From JABWBD01 sp040768665 (GTDB lineage: Bacteria; Planctomycetota; Planctomycetia; Pirellulales; Thermoguttaceae): a DNA stretch of 64,000 bases. The notes beneath the pieces are model-generated. The model did no database searches. It worked only from the letters and a program-made list of their open reading frames with translations, and had not been told where the DNA came from. The translations under genes were made by a program, and so were the position numbers. Every line of letters begins with the position of its first letter. Positions within the stretch are counted from its first letter, which is position 1. Below are positions 25,114 to 34,649 of this stretch, in pieces. Where the stretch lies: assembly GCA_040768665.1 (NCBI GenBank), contig JAXGMN010000027.1, positions 124,001 to 188,000 on the forward strand. The letters are read 5' to 3'.

Positions 25114-25860
25114 ATGGACATTCCACGAATCTTCAACATCACCGAAAGTGCTCACCGCATCCATAACCCATTCACGCCCGAAAAGCTCACCACTCTCGGC
25201 GCGGCGTTGCGTCTGGAACCGGAGACCCGTGTGCTCGACCTCGGCAGCGGTTCGGGTGAGATGCTGTGCACATGGGCGCGCGATTACGGAATCAGCGGCA
25301 CCGGTATCGACATGAGCCAGTTGTTCACCGAGCAAGCGAAACTCCGCGCTCGAGAACTCGGCGTCGCCGATCGAGTCGAGTTCATCCACGGTGACGCTGC
25401 CGGCTACGTCGCCGACGAAAAGGTCGGTGTGGCAGCCTGTGTCGGCGCCACGTGGATCGGTGGGGGAGTCGCCGGTGCCATTGAGCTTCTGGCGCGGAGC
25501 CTCCGCACCGGAGGGATCATCCTCATCGGCGAGCCGTACTGGCGGCGGTTGCCGCCGACGGAAGATGTTGCCAAGGGATGCCATGCCGGTTCGATCTCCG
25601 ACTTTCTCATACTTCCAGAGCTTCTCGCTTCTTTCGGCGACCTCGACTACGACGTCGTGGAAATGGTTCTGGCGGACCAAGACAGTTGGGACAGGTACGA
25701 GGCGGCCAAGTGGCTCACCATGCGCCGATGGCTCGAAGCGAATCCCGACGACGACTTCGCGAAAGATGTTCGAGCCGAACTGACCTCAGCACCCAAACGC
25801 TACGCCGCGTACACGCGTGAACACCTCGGCTGGGGCGTGTTCGCACTGATGGCGCGGTGA
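25114..25860 (+). CDS. class I SAM-dependent methyltransferase
   Basis: 248 residues. Motif I VLDLGSGSGEM is at about 39-49, the acidic residue after strand two in GTGIDMS, and FIHGDAAGYV is motif II-like. This is a Rossmann methyltransferase of the UbiE/Methyltransf_25 type. A conserved YWRRLPPTEDVAKG and a C-terminal helical cap (WDRYEAAKWLTMRRWL) resemble small-molecule methyltransferases. The substrate is unknown. It stands alone between a PIN remnant and a palindrome. Confidence 0.85.
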   Translation: MDIPRIFNITESAHRIHNPFTPEKLTTLGAALRLEPETRVLDLGSGSGEMLCTWARDYGISGTGIDMSQLFTEQAKLRARELGVADRVEFIHGDAAGYVADEKVGVAACVGATWIGGGVAGAIELLARSLRTGGIILIGEPYWRRLPPTEDVAKGCHAGSISDFLILPELLASFGDLDYDVVEMVLADQDSWDRYEAAKWLTMRRWLEANPDDDFAKDVRAELTSAPKRYAAYTREHLGWGVFALMAR

Positions 25861-26057
25861 TGGGATGCAGGCGCTGCGTCCTCAGTTGGCCGAGCGGGCG
25901 AAGGGGACGACGTGGCGCCGGGAGAGATTGGATGATGGAGTGGGCGTGGCAGGGGAGAGGTCCGGCCACAATCTCATCCCTGGTTCAACCAGGCGCTGCA
26001 GCAGACGGCGCTGCCGTAGACGGCGGCGAGCAGCGGTTAGCAACGTTCGAGAAAAAC

Positions 26058-26120
26058 GTGTCAGGAACCATTTGTGCGAAGCACCTGAAGGGCCGGTTTC
26101 CGGCAAATGGTTCCTGACAC
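26058..26120. repeat. palindromic repeat GTGTCAGGAACCATTTG ... CAAATGGTTCCTGACAC
   Basis: Perfect 17-bp arms with a 29-base spacer. It is a REP-like palindrome between the methyltransferase and the convergent isomerase gene. It could also act as a transcription barrier, but no T-run follows. Confidence 0.75.
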
Positions 26121-26138
26121 TTATTTCTCGATCAATCC

Positions 26139-27098
26139 TTAGCCGGCCAACGGCGCAAAGACCCGCCGAGCATATTGTCCGCCCTCTCGATGAGCCCGGA
26201 CCGCATCGAGGGTCTTGGGCGTCTCTTTTTCCACCGCCTGCTCCAAAACAACCAACGGTTCGACGCCGATCTGCGACAAGTAATCAGCCAGGGCCTTGTA
26301 GTCGATATCGCCCTCGCCGAATGTCTCCGTCCAAATGCCGCCGACCGATTGCCGGAGGTGCAGTTCGCTGATCCGCGGGCCGTAGAGCTTCGCCACGTCC
26401 ATGACCGCAACGGCCGAGTTGCCCGAACCACGGTAGATCCAATGCGCGTCGAGGCAGAGGGTGACAAGTTTGGGATCGGTGCCCACCATCATGTGGTGGA
26501 ATTCCCGCGCGGCGTTGCGAAGTTCGGCGTCGTGGTTGTGGTAAGCAAGCGTAAGGCCCAATGCGGAGAGCTCTCTGCCGAGCTTGTTGAGCGACGCGGC
26601 CTGGAAGCGAAGCTGGGCGTCGTCTTTATCTTCCTGCCCGCCCCAGCGAATCGGATTGGGATTGGTAACGATGATCCGGGTGCCGGCCTGCTTTGCCTTC
26701 TGGGCGATGGCCAGAACGCTCTCGATGCTCTGCCGGGCGGCGTCGGGCAGATGGAGCGTGCTGTTGACGTAGAGCGACCGTATTTCGAGCTTGTGCTTCG
26801 CCAGCAGCGGCACGAGTGCGTCGAGCTGCTTGGGGTCGGTGACCAGCGGCTCGAAGCCGTCCATTCCGCCGGCGGCCACCTCCTGAAGCGACTGGTCGAG
26901 CGAGGCGCCGAAATCCCGACCGTCGCGGCGGTAGAACGTAAACCACGGATACTGGTTCGTGGCGAGATGGAGCCGTTTGCCGGCCGTTTGCCCGGCGGCC
27001 GGAATACGAGCGGTGAGCAGGGCACCGCCCGCTGCGACACCCGCCCTGAAAAGAAAGCCTCGCCGATGCATGAGGAAGTGGTTGCTGGATGCTTTCAT
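26139..27098 (-). CDS. Tat-exported sugar phosphate isomerase/epimerase-like TIM barrel
   Basis: 319 residues. The N-terminus HRRGFLFRAGVAAGGALLTA is a twin-arginine-type signal. The body has the xylose isomerase-like TIM barrel features: GMDGFEPLVTDPKQ, IIVTNPNPIRW, GLTLAYHNHDAEL (metal-binding His/Glu side), LCLDAHWIYRGSG, SELHLRQS and VLEQAVEKETP. Planctomycetes carry many exported members acting on sugars. It is the last gene of a probable three-gene operon: beta-helix protein, methyltransferase-like protein, then this one, with a 51-base spacer. Confidence 0.85.
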   Translation of the reverse strand: MKASSNHFLMHRRGFLFRAGVAAGGALLTARIPAAGQTAGKRLHLATNQYPWFTFYRRDGRDFGASLDQSLQEVAAGGMDGFEPLVTDPKQLDALVPLLAKHKLEIRSLYVNSTLHLPDAARQSIESVLAIAQKAKQAGTRIIVTNPNPIRWGGQEDKDDAQLRFQAASLNKLGRELSALGLTLAYHNHDAELRNAAREFHHMMVGTDPKLVTLCLDAHWIYRGSGNSAVAVMDVAKLYGPRISELHLRQSVGGIWTETFGEGDIDYKALADYLSQIGVEPLVVLEQAVEKETPKTLDAVRAHREGGQYARRVFAPLAG

Positions 27099-27149
27099 GA
27101 TTGGTCCTTTCTCGGGGATTGGCCCGTCAATGCCGCCGTTTCACGTTTT

Positions 27150-28025
27150 TCACTCAGGTTCTGAAGAACGACCGCTCGAAAAGTCGCCACGCTTGCGTGC
27201 GGTCAGTGCACAAACCGCATACACGCGAGGCCCCAGGTCCCAGCGCCACGGGCGACCGGCTTCGACGCCGGCAATCTCGCGAGCAAGAACCGGGTCGCTG
27301 CGAAAGAGCGATAGGAGAACGGCGGGATTGACGCCGTGAAAGAAGTTCCGCTCACTGATCAACTGGGCGATCACGCCGAACAGCGACTCTTCAGGAACTG
27401 TCCGCAAAGGCGGATGCGAATCCGAGGAGACGAAATCCGTAATGAGCGCTCCGGCGCCGCCGGGCGCGATAAGGTGAGCCAGCAGGCGGAGGTGGCCCGT
27501 GCGGATCGCCTGCATCATCTCCGGAAACTGCGGATGGGTTTCCCCTACCGTCTCGGCGAGCGTGCCGATCAACTGGCTGAGCAGGCACGTCGATGCGACC
27601 ACGTCGAACGGCCCCGGCAAGATCGAGCCAACCTGTCGAACGGGTTCCGCGACCAACGCATCGAGAAGGGCGGCTCCCATCTCGCCGTCCGGCGCGGTTG
27701 CTGCCAGGACGCCCAGAACGCCCGTTACATCGACGCCCCCGTACGATTTCACCGCGGGAGTATCCGCGAGATGCTGCCTGGCGATGCCTCGCGCCAGAGC
27801 GTCCGCATCGAGGTCGACGAGATGGATCTCCCGATAGGACCGCAGGAGCCGGGGGAGGTCCAAGTCATTGCAGTTGCCGGCGCCGAGGACGCAGAGCCGC
27901 GAGCGTGCCGGGTCCGATCCGGCACACAGAATTTCCATGACTCGATCGCGATGAGCCGCGAATGTGCGCCAGCCATCGAGAGTGGCCCGGTTGAATTCGA
28001 CTTGCCGGTTCGCCAGAGGATTCAT
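27150..28025 (-). CDS. methyltransferase-like protein (291 aa)
   Basis: It begins 16 bases after the stop of the beta-helix gene. RLCVLGAGNCNDLDLPRLLR resembles a Rossmann motif I, and IHLVDLDADALARGIARQ the acidic strand two, as in SAM-binding proteins. FDVVASTCLLSQLIG and the C-terminal RPWRWDLGPRVYAVCALTAR are typical of a planctomycete hypothetical family. The fold is fairly clear, the substrate is not. Confidence 0.7.
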   Translation of the reverse strand: MNPLANRQVEFNRATLDGWRTFAAHRDRVMEILCAGSDPARSRLCVLGAGNCNDLDLPRLLRSYREIHLVDLDADALARGIARQHLADTPAVKSYGGVDVTGVLGVLAATAPDGEMGAALLDALVAEPVRQVGSILPGPFDVVASTCLLSQLIGTLAETVGETHPQFPEMMQAIRTGHLRLLAHLIAPGGAGALITDFVSSDSHPPLRTVPEESLFGVIAQLISERNFFHGVNPAVLLSLFRSDPVLAREIAGVEAGRPWRWDLGPRVYAVCALTARKRGDFSSGRSSEPE

Positions 28026-28041
28026 GATTGCATGATATATC

Positions 28042-30765
28042 TTACTTCAACTCGATGTCATCCACGAAAAAGGCCGCCGCCTTCGCATCCGCGCCCATGA
28101 TGCCCAGCCATGAGCAATGGATAAGTTCATCGCTCTGGAAAGGAAGCTCGTTCTTGAGAACGGCTTTCCCTGCCGGGCCGGTGAGACGAAGACGGAAGGA
28201 CCTGGGATTTCCACCGCCTTGAACGAACTCGATTTCGACGCGCGTCCATTCGCCGGGCACGACCTGGGCAATCTCCGTCCATCGGTTGCCGACGGCGGTT
28301 TGCACGGCGCCGTCGGGAAGGAAACGCAGATGCGGGCCCGTGCGGTACGTTGCACCGGCCGGCCAGTCGCGGAACTCGATTTGGAACGTGGCGGGCTGCG
28401 ACGGATCATTTCGCACGGAACACTGCATCCGCACGACACCGTCGCGAGGCTCAAACGCCGCGTACCAGTGCGGCTTCCAGGCGGTCACGTCCGGGGCGTC
28501 TTCAAAACGCATGCACTGCCGGCCGGAGGCCGGCTTCTGGTCCGTCACCATCACGCGAGCCCCACCCTCGGCCGGCACTGCGCCGGCAGGAACCTCGCCG
28601 ACGTCGTAGTCTTCCAAGTCCTCGCGGATCCGCCACTCGCTGATCTTGGGCGGCGGGGCCGCTTCGAAAGCGCGGTGGGCGACACCCGATGGCAATTGCT
28701 TCCAGGCTTCCGGCCCGTAGAGGCCGACGGGGCTCAGGTCGATTGGCTGGAAACCGATCGCGAGGGCCGGTGAGTCGGCCTTCAGGCGAAAATCGCGACT
28801 GTCCGCATCCACAAAGCCGGGATCCACGACAATCGAGTTCTGGTCGCGCCCGGTCGCCTGCCAGTCGGCGAAATTCTGGCCGTTGAATTGCGGGGGCCCG
28901 GCGGTGCTCCAGTAGCAATTCCGGTCGGATGTAAAATGGCTGTCCTTGCGCCAGTTGTTCCCGCCGAGCATCTGGGGCCCTTGCGAGTAAACGATATTGC
29001 GTTCCAGGTGGGCATGATTGCCGTCGGGCTCGTGATTGGCGTTGCGAATCAGTTCCGCGTCGTCGGACAAGGCGAAGATGTTGTTGGCGATCACGTCGCC
29101 GTAGGGATGGCCGTGGTTGTGCAGGTGGAGTCCTCCGTCACGAGTGTCGTAGACCACGTTGTTCTCGACGCGGATCTCCGAGCTCCCGGCGTCCAGGTAA
29201 ATGCCCCAGCCGCCGTAGCCCTCGCGGCCTCGTTCAAACCGGGTAATGTCGTGGATCCGGTTATGGTGCAGCACGGTGCCCGGCGAGACGCCCAAGGTGT
29301 AAATACCGCCGATATCGCAGAGCACTCCGTTGCCAATATGGTGGATGTGATTGAAAGCCACTTCGTTATGGTGCGTGTAGGCGGGCCGGCGGCCGGTCCA
29401 GCTCCAGCCCAGGTGGACGCCCATCCAACTCAGGTCGCAGATCTCGTTATGGGTGATGCGGTTGTAGGTGGCGCTGCCGCCCAGGAAAACTCCGCAGCCG
29501 GCTCGGAACAGGTGGCCGCCGTCGTGAATGAAGTTGTTGTCGACGGTGTTCTGCGCCGTCAGGTAACCGTCGTCGGTTCGCGCCGGAGCCCCTTCCGACA
29601 AATAGATTCCTCCGCCGCCGAGGTCGTGCACGTGGCAGCGGCGGATCGTGTTGTGGGCGCACCCTTCACGGAGCGAGACGGCGTGCTCGCCGAGATGGGC
29701 GAACTCGCAATCTTCGATGAGCGAATTGCGCAGGCCGATGGCGAAGATCGCTCCCCGCTGGGTGTGCGCGCCCTGGACGCTGTGGGGATAGTCCGGCGAA
29801 AGGTCGGCATCGGAGTGATGGAAGGACAAGCCGCGCAGCACGAGATGCTCGACATACCTGCCCAAGGACGGGTCGCCCTTGACGGTTACCAGCGTCTGAC
29901 GGATCCGCGGCGCGATCACCTCGGCGGTGCGAAGGTCTTCCTCAGCAAACGGATAGTAATAGAGGCGGCCCTGATCCTGGTCCAGGTACCACTCACCGGG
30001 CGCGTCGAGGGCGGCGAAGACGTTGTCGATGTAATAGCGGACGCTCGGGCCCAGGAAGAAGATGCCGGCGGGCCTCGCGAAGCGGATCCGGCGCCTCTGC
30101 CAGTCAATCTCGCCGATGCCGTTGAACGAGTTGACCCAGTTGTGAAACAAGACGATGCGTGCTTGCTCTTGAAGGCCGGGCCACGGCTCGATGTCACCCT
30201 CGGCAAAGCTCATACCCAGGCAAAGCGGATGGGGATCGCCGGATAGTTTGAGCCGGGTCGTGTAATGGTAGCTGCCCGCGTCGGGGGTTTGGGCGCGGAG
30301 GCGCCTGTGGCCGTCGACGAAGAGTTGTGTGAACGGTTTGCCCTCGACCGCCCAGGGGACTTCCGCGATCCACAGGCGCTCGTCATGTTTTCGCCAGCCG
30401 CTTATGCGTCGGCCACCGCTGATGATCGGTTTCTCGTCGCGGTAGGCTGCGTAGGTGATGGGGCGGGTCTCGCTGCCGGAGTCGGCGGGGGTGAACACCA
30501 GCGGCTTTTCCAAAGCAAACCGTCCGCCGCGGAGGTAAACGGTGGCGGGCTCCGTCAACTTCGTCTTGCGGAGTTCGTCGCGGGCACGCTCGAGTGTGGC
30601 GAACGGACCGTCCGATCTTGCTTCGTTCGGAGCAGCCGATTTGCCCGACCAGGAATCGTTACCCTGCGGCGAGACGTAGAATTCTGTCGCGAGTGACGGA
30701 CGGATGAGCGCCATAAGAACAATCGCGGTTCGTGCAAAAGAGGCGGCCACGGGTACCTTGATCAT
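28042..30765 (-). CDS. secreted right-handed beta-helix glycosidase-like protein (GH141/pectate-lyase-like)
   Basis: 907 residues with a signal peptide (ARTAIVLMALIRPSLA). It starts with TEFYVSPQGNDSWSGKSAAP and GPFATLERARDELR, the hallmark N-terminus of beta-helix hydrolases such as GH141. The parallel beta-helix core repeats N-x-I/V-x-x-N/H patterns (NSLIEDCEFAHLGEHAVSLR, NTIRRCHVHDLGGGGIYLSE, NRITHNEICDLSWMGVHLGW, IRVENNVVYDTRDGGLHLHN). A C-terminal jelly-roll-like domain follows. It is likely a periplasmic polysaccharide-degrading enzyme; exact linkage unknown. First gene of a minus-strand operon with two genes downstream. Confidence 0.87.
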   Translation of the reverse strand: MIKVPVAASFARTAIVLMALIRPSLATEFYVSPQGNDSWSGKSAAPNEARSDGPFATLERARDELRKTKLTEPATVYLRGGRFALEKPLVFTPADSGSETRPITYAAYRDEKPIISGGRRISGWRKHDERLWIAEVPWAVEGKPFTQLFVDGHRRLRAQTPDAGSYHYTTRLKLSGDPHPLCLGMSFAEGDIEPWPGLQEQARIVLFHNWVNSFNGIGEIDWQRRRIRFARPAGIFFLGPSVRYYIDNVFAALDAPGEWYLDQDQGRLYYYPFAEEDLRTAEVIAPRIRQTLVTVKGDPSLGRYVEHLVLRGLSFHHSDADLSPDYPHSVQGAHTQRGAIFAIGLRNSLIEDCEFAHLGEHAVSLREGCAHNTIRRCHVHDLGGGGIYLSEGAPARTDDGYLTAQNTVDNNFIHDGGHLFRAGCGVFLGGSATYNRITHNEICDLSWMGVHLGWSWTGRRPAYTHHNEVAFNHIHHIGNGVLCDIGGIYTLGVSPGTVLHHNRIHDITRFERGREGYGGWGIYLDAGSSEIRVENNVVYDTRDGGLHLHNHGHPYGDVIANNIFALSDDAELIRNANHEPDGNHAHLERNIVYSQGPQMLGGNNWRKDSHFTSDRNCYWSTAGPPQFNGQNFADWQATGRDQNSIVVDPGFVDADSRDFRLKADSPALAIGFQPIDLSPVGLYGPEAWKQLPSGVAHRAFEAAPPPKISEWRIREDLEDYDVGEVPAGAVPAEGGARVMVTDQKPASGRQCMRFEDAPDVTAWKPHWYAAFEPRDGVVRMQCSVRNDPSQPATFQIEFRDWPAGATYRTGPHLRFLPDGAVQTAVGNRWTEIAQVVPGEWTRVEIEFVQGGGNPRSFRLRLTGPAGKAVLKNELPFQSDELIHCSWLGIMGADAKAAAFFVDDIELK

Positions 30766-31176
30766 TGCTGCTGTCCTTTTACTCCAAGCAGGCTCTTAAT
30801 GTACATATGATTTGTATCCAGTGTTGTGGATGCCGTGCGGACTGTCAACCGGTTTCCTGAAGGCCCCGGTAGAACAGGGGCGTTGCGCCGCGGCGTGTCT
30901 CGTGGAATTCTCTCCGGTGCCGGCTGGGATCGGGTCCCCGTTTTGTTGAGGGCCTCTCACTCAAGGATCCGCAGGTGGACGGGCCGTCGGATCAGCTCCG
31001 ACAAGCGCCGCCAGGCGTGTTCCCCGGGCAGCCAGCAAGGATCGCTTTCGCCGAGTTCGTCGGCATTTGGGACTGAACCACGCTACTGCATGAAATCTGT
31101 ACCCAGTCCCCATGAGGGGTGCACACCCGTGTCGGCAAGGGGCCGGTCAATTTCCACCTGCTCGGTGACAGTTGTA

Positions 31177-31205
31177 TTGACCCCCGATCCAGGTGTCGGT
31201 AGAAT
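31177..31205 (+). promoter_or_regulatory. predicted sigma-70 type promoter of the first secretion operon
   Basis: TTGACC (31177-31182) and TAGAAT (31200-31205) are separated by 17 bases. They lie about 205 bases upstream of the gspE start in a 640-base spacer (30766-31409) that contains no convincing gene. A decayed half of an R2 repeat is near 30940-30965. Prediction only. Confidence 0.4.
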
Positions 31206-31409
31206 CGGGTTAAAGATGTTCAACAGGATGTGGCAGCGTTCGGTCAACCTACCGATATTTTAAGCCCACCGAAAACCATACCCGCCTGAAAGCCAACGCT
31301 GACCTGGGAGGCTCCAGGAAAGTCGCCAACGCGTCAAGGACGATTCCTCGCCGGCAATTCGCGAACGACGCGCCGGTCGAGGCCGCCTGGCCCAAGTTCG
31401 GTACACCCC

Positions 31410-33104
31410 ATGCTTACTGCTCAGTCTCTCCTGAACAAAGGCATGCTCGATGCGCGCCAACTCCAATTAGCGCGCGACGCGCAGGCCGCGCATGGCCGGC
31501 TCAACGAAGTCGCCGCGGAGTTGAGTTTTGCCAACGAAGAGGATGCGCTTCGGGCGGTCGCTGAATCGCTCGGTCTGGACTACGTCGATCTTACCACCGC
31601 CAAGGCCGACCTCTCGCTGCTGGAAGAGTTTCCGATCAAGCTGATCCACCGCTACGGAATCTTTCCGCTGGGGTACGAGGACGGCTCCCTGGTGCTAGCC
31701 ACCGGGAACCCATTTGATCTGGCTGCGATCGACACCGTCAGTGCCGCCACAGGGGCAAGTGTGCTGCCGGTTGTTGTGCTGCCCGCCGAGTTGAACAAAC
31801 TGATCAAGACGCATCTCGGCGTCGGTGCAGAAACGATCGACGGTCTTTTGGCCCAACAGCAGGATCAGGACGGCGTCGAGATCCTGGAAGACGTCGAGTG
31901 GGACAACTCCGAGGCCTCGGAAGCGGCTCAGGAGCCCTCGGTCGTCCGATTGGTCAACGAAATTTTGACCGAAGCCATCGAAGCGCGTGCCAGCGATATC
32001 CACCTGGAATCGCAGGCCGCCGGGATCAAGATTCGCTACCGAATCGACGGGGTACTCCAGCGTCAGCCCACCCCGCCGGAAATCAATCGCTTTCAAAACG
32101 CGATCATCAGCCGCTTGAAGATCATGGCTCGGCTCAACATCGCCGAGAAGCGCGTGCCGCAGGACGGCCGCATCAAGCTCAAGGTGGTGGGCCGCGAGGT
32201 CGACATCCGCGTGTCGATCATCCCCATGCTGCACGGCGAGGGCGTCGTGATGCGAATCCTCGACAAGGATCGCATGCAGTTCTCGCTCCGGGGCGTCGGC
32301 ATGGACGAGGATACGTACGCGAAGTTCAACCAGTTGATCAAGCTGCCCCACGGCATCGTTCTCGTTACCGGCCCGACCGGTTCCGGGAAGACGACGACCC
32401 TCTACAGTGCGTTGAACGAGATTCGCGACGAAGAGACGAAGATCATTACAACGGAAGACCCGATCGAGTATCAACTCGAGGGGATCAACCAGATCCAGGT
32501 GCACACGAAGGTCGGGCTTACGTTCGCGGCAAGCCTCCGCAGCATCTTGCGCCACGACCCGGACGTTGTCCTGGTTGGCGAGATCCGCGACCTGGAGACG
32601 GCCGAGAACGCCGTGCAGGCGTCGCTCACCGGGCACCTGGTGTTCAGCACACTGCACACCAACGATGCGGCCGGCGCGTTCATGCGGCTGATCGATATGG
32701 GCGTGGAGCCGTTTCTGGTGTGCAGCACGGTGGAAGGGATCATGGCTCAGAGGTTGGTTCGGACCCTGTGCAAGCAGTGCCGCCGCCGCTATACCCCTTC
32801 CGACGAGGATGTGCCGCCCGATTTCCCGCTGGAATCGTGCTTGAAGAACCGAACGGCGGTGTACCAGGCGGCCGGTTGCCGCCACTGCCGCGGCACGGGC
32901 TACGCCGGACGCGTCGGGATTTACGAGCTTCTGGTCACCAACGACGAGATCCGTCGTCTGGCGAGCGAGCGGGCGCCCACAAACCTTGTGAAGCAGGCCG
33001 CAATGAATGCCGGTATGCGGACCTTGCGGCAGGACGGTTGGCGCAAGGTGCTCCGCGGGCAAACCACCGTCGACGAAGTGCTTCGCGTTACCAAGGCCGA
33101 CTAG
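31410..33104 (+). CDS. gspE: type II secretion ATPase GspE, cluster 1
   Basis: 564 residues. An N-terminal GspE/PilB domain (LLNKGMLDARQLQLARDAQ ... LGLDYVDLTTAKADLSLLEE) is followed by the ATPase: Walker A GPTGSGKTTT at about 320-329, Asp box/Walker B ILRHDPDVVLVGEIRD near 380, and His box LVFSTLHTNDA. The zinc tetracysteine (CKQC near 453, CRHC near 489) is intact. It would power pseudopilus assembly in the cytoplasm. It is the first gene of a nine-gene operon, and a close paralogue of the gene at 47613-49325. Confidence 0.96.
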   Translation: MLTAQSLLNKGMLDARQLQLARDAQAAHGRLNEVAAELSFANEEDALRAVAESLGLDYVDLTTAKADLSLLEEFPIKLIHRYGIFPLGYEDGSLVLATGNPFDLAAIDTVSAATGASVLPVVVLPAELNKLIKTHLGVGAETIDGLLAQQQDQDGVEILEDVEWDNSEASEAAQEPSVVRLVNEILTEAIEARASDIHLESQAAGIKIRYRIDGVLQRQPTPPEINRFQNAIISRLKIMARLNIAEKRVPQDGRIKLKVVGREVDIRVSIIPMLHGEGVVMRILDKDRMQFSLRGVGMDEDTYAKFNQLIKLPHGIVLVTGPTGSGKTTTLYSALNEIRDEETKIITTEDPIEYQLEGINQIQVHTKVGLTFAASLRSILRHDPDVVLVGEIRDLETAENAVQASLTGHLVFSTLHTNDAAGAFMRLIDMGVEPFLVCSTVEGIMAQRLVRTLCKQCRRRYTPSDEDVPPDFPLESCLKNRTAVYQAAGCRHCRGTGYAGRVGIYELLVTNDEIRRLASERAPTNLVKQAAMNAGMRTLRQDGWRKVLRGQTTVDEVLRVTKAD

Positions 33105-33112
33105 CGGTCTAA

Positions 33113-33209
33113 GGACCTATCCCAGAACTTCGCGAGAAGGGGACAGGCACACTTTGCTCCGAACACTCCGCAAAATGAGCCAGTCCCCGACGGTCTTGGG
33201 ATAGGCTCC
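33113..33209. repeat. palindromic repeat, family R2 (gspE1-gspF1 spacer, first)
   Basis: Arms GGACCTATCCCAGAAC and GTCTTGGGATAGGCTCC enclose AAGGGGACAGGCAC ... GAGCCAGTCCCC. It starts nine bases after the gspE stop. Confidence 0.8.
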
Positions 33210-33221
33210 AAGGCGATGCCT

Positions 33222-33311
33222 GGATGAAAAAGGGGGCAGGCACCGCAAGGAATCGTGGGTGAACGGGACCGCAGATACAAGGTCTTGCGGAGCCGGTCGC
33301 CTTTTTCATCC
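33222..33311. repeat. palindromic repeat, family R2 (gspE1-gspF1 spacer, second)
   Basis: Arms GGATGAAAAAGGGGGCAGGC and GCCTTTTTCATCC, with inner CACCGCAAGG ... CTTGCGGAGCC. Nearly the same internal sequence as the 18721-18800 copy. Two adjacent R2 copies open a 258-base gap between gspE and gspF, whereas these genes overlap in cluster 2. Confidence 0.8.
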
Positions 33312-33362
33312 GGCTTTGCCGCCGCGCCGACTCCCTCCGCCTCAGCCCGCCTGATTTTGAGC

Positions 33363-34580
33363 ATGCCCGAATTCGCCTATACCGCTCGTTCTCTTACCGG
33401 AGAAGACGTTGCCGGAGTGCTGACCGCCGGCAGCAAGCGGGAGATTCTCGCGATGCTGGCCGACAAGTCGCTCTACCCCCTGCACGTGGAGAGCCGAGAG
33501 CCGGCACGTCGCCGGTGGCAAGGGGCTCGCAAGAAGCGGATCAAGGCGCAAGTGGTCGCCATGAACCTGACGCAGTTGGCCGACCTGTTGAAGAACGGCG
33601 TGCCTCTGCTGTCATCGCTCGACATTCTGGCACAGCAGGCGACCCACTCGGCGCTCCGAGACATCCTGGTCGACGTCCGCGACCAGGTGGCCGAAGGCAC
33701 GCCCCTGGACCACGCCATGGCGAAATACCCGCAGGTCTTCGGCGAACTGACGGTGAGCATGGTCCGTGCCGGTTCCGAGGGCGCCTTCCTGGAGGACGCG
33801 CTGAAGCGAACCTCCGATTTCCTCGAGCTTCAGGAGGAATTGAAAGGAAAGATGGTCAGCGCGATGGCCTATCCGGCGTTTCTCGCCGTGGCGGGCTTCT
33901 GCGTCACGGTGTTCTTGATCGTGTTTTTCGTGCCGAAATTCGCCGAGTTGTTCGAGCGACTGGAGCAGCAGGGCGGAGGGCTTCCGATGGCCACCGTCCT
34001 CCTCCTGGGGCTCAGCGACGGCCTGAGCCGCTTCGGACTCTTTCTGATCGCCGGGGCCGTCGCGGCAATTGGCGCGGTGCGCCGCTGGGCGGCCGCCGAG
34101 AAGAGCCGGATGCTCATCGACCGGTGGAGACTGAAGATTCCGGTGGCCGGGAAGATCTATCTCGGCTTCGCCGTGTCGCGATTCTGCCGCGTGCTGGGCA
34201 CCTTGTTGAAGAACGGCGTTCCGCTGTTGCGGGCCTTGGAAATCAGCAGCGACTCGGCCGGCAACCGGGTCCTTGCCGAAGCCATCCGCGCGTCGGCGGA
34301 AAACATCTCTTCCGGCGAGACGCTCTCCCGGCCGCTGGCCAACTGCGGGCTGATCCCGCGGCCGGTGATGGCCATGATCAGCGTGGCGGAGGAGTCGAAC
34401 AATCTCGACGAGGTGTTGATCAACGTGGCCGACGGCATCGACCGCAACAACGGCCGGCAGCTCGACATCATGGTCCGGCTCGCCGAACCGGCGCTGTTGA
34501 TGGTGATGGGTGGTATTATCTTGTTCGTGCTGGTGGCGCTGTTGCTGCCGGTGTTCGAAATGAGTGCAAACATGAGTTGA
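33363..34580 (+). CDS. gspF: type II secretion inner-membrane platform protein GspF, cluster 1
   Basis: 405 residues from ATG 33363 (MPEFAYTARSLTGEDVAGVL), the standard GspF N-terminus; longer upstream reading frame is repeat-derived. Two GspF domains: residues about 65-190 (LTQLADLLKNGVPLLSSLDI ... FGELTVSMVRAGSEGAFLED) and 265-390 (FCRVLGTLLKNGVPLLRALE ... PVMAMISVAEESNNLDEVL). Membrane helices follow each (about 168-195, 220-240 and 375-400). It links the GspE motor to pseudopilin addition. Confidence 0.95.
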   Translation: MPEFAYTARSLTGEDVAGVLTAGSKREILAMLADKSLYPLHVESREPARRRWQGARKKRIKAQVVAMNLTQLADLLKNGVPLLSSLDILAQQATHSALRDILVDVRDQVAEGTPLDHAMAKYPQVFGELTVSMVRAGSEGAFLEDALKRTSDFLELQEELKGKMVSAMAYPAFLAVAGFCVTVFLIVFFVPKFAELFERLEQQGGGLPMATVLLLGLSDGLSRFGLFLIAGAVAAIGAVRRWAAAEKSRMLIDRWRLKIPVAGKIYLGFAVSRFCRVLGTLLKNGVPLLRALEISSDSAGNRVLAEAIRASAENISSGETLSRPLANCGLIPRPVMAMISVAEESNNLDEVLINVADGIDRNNGRQLDIMVRLAEPALLMVMGGIILFVLVALLLPVFEMSANMS

Positions 34581-34649
34581 TGAAGGCCGCCGGCTCTGCC
34601 GTGTGGCCGGTTTCGAATTCGCTGTTTTCTTACCAGGAGGAACGAAAAA

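Noticed and set aside
28888..30246. Plus-strand 452-codon frame opposite the beta-helix gene
   Set aside because: Val/Ala/Gly-rich antisense shadow of a clear beta-helix protein.
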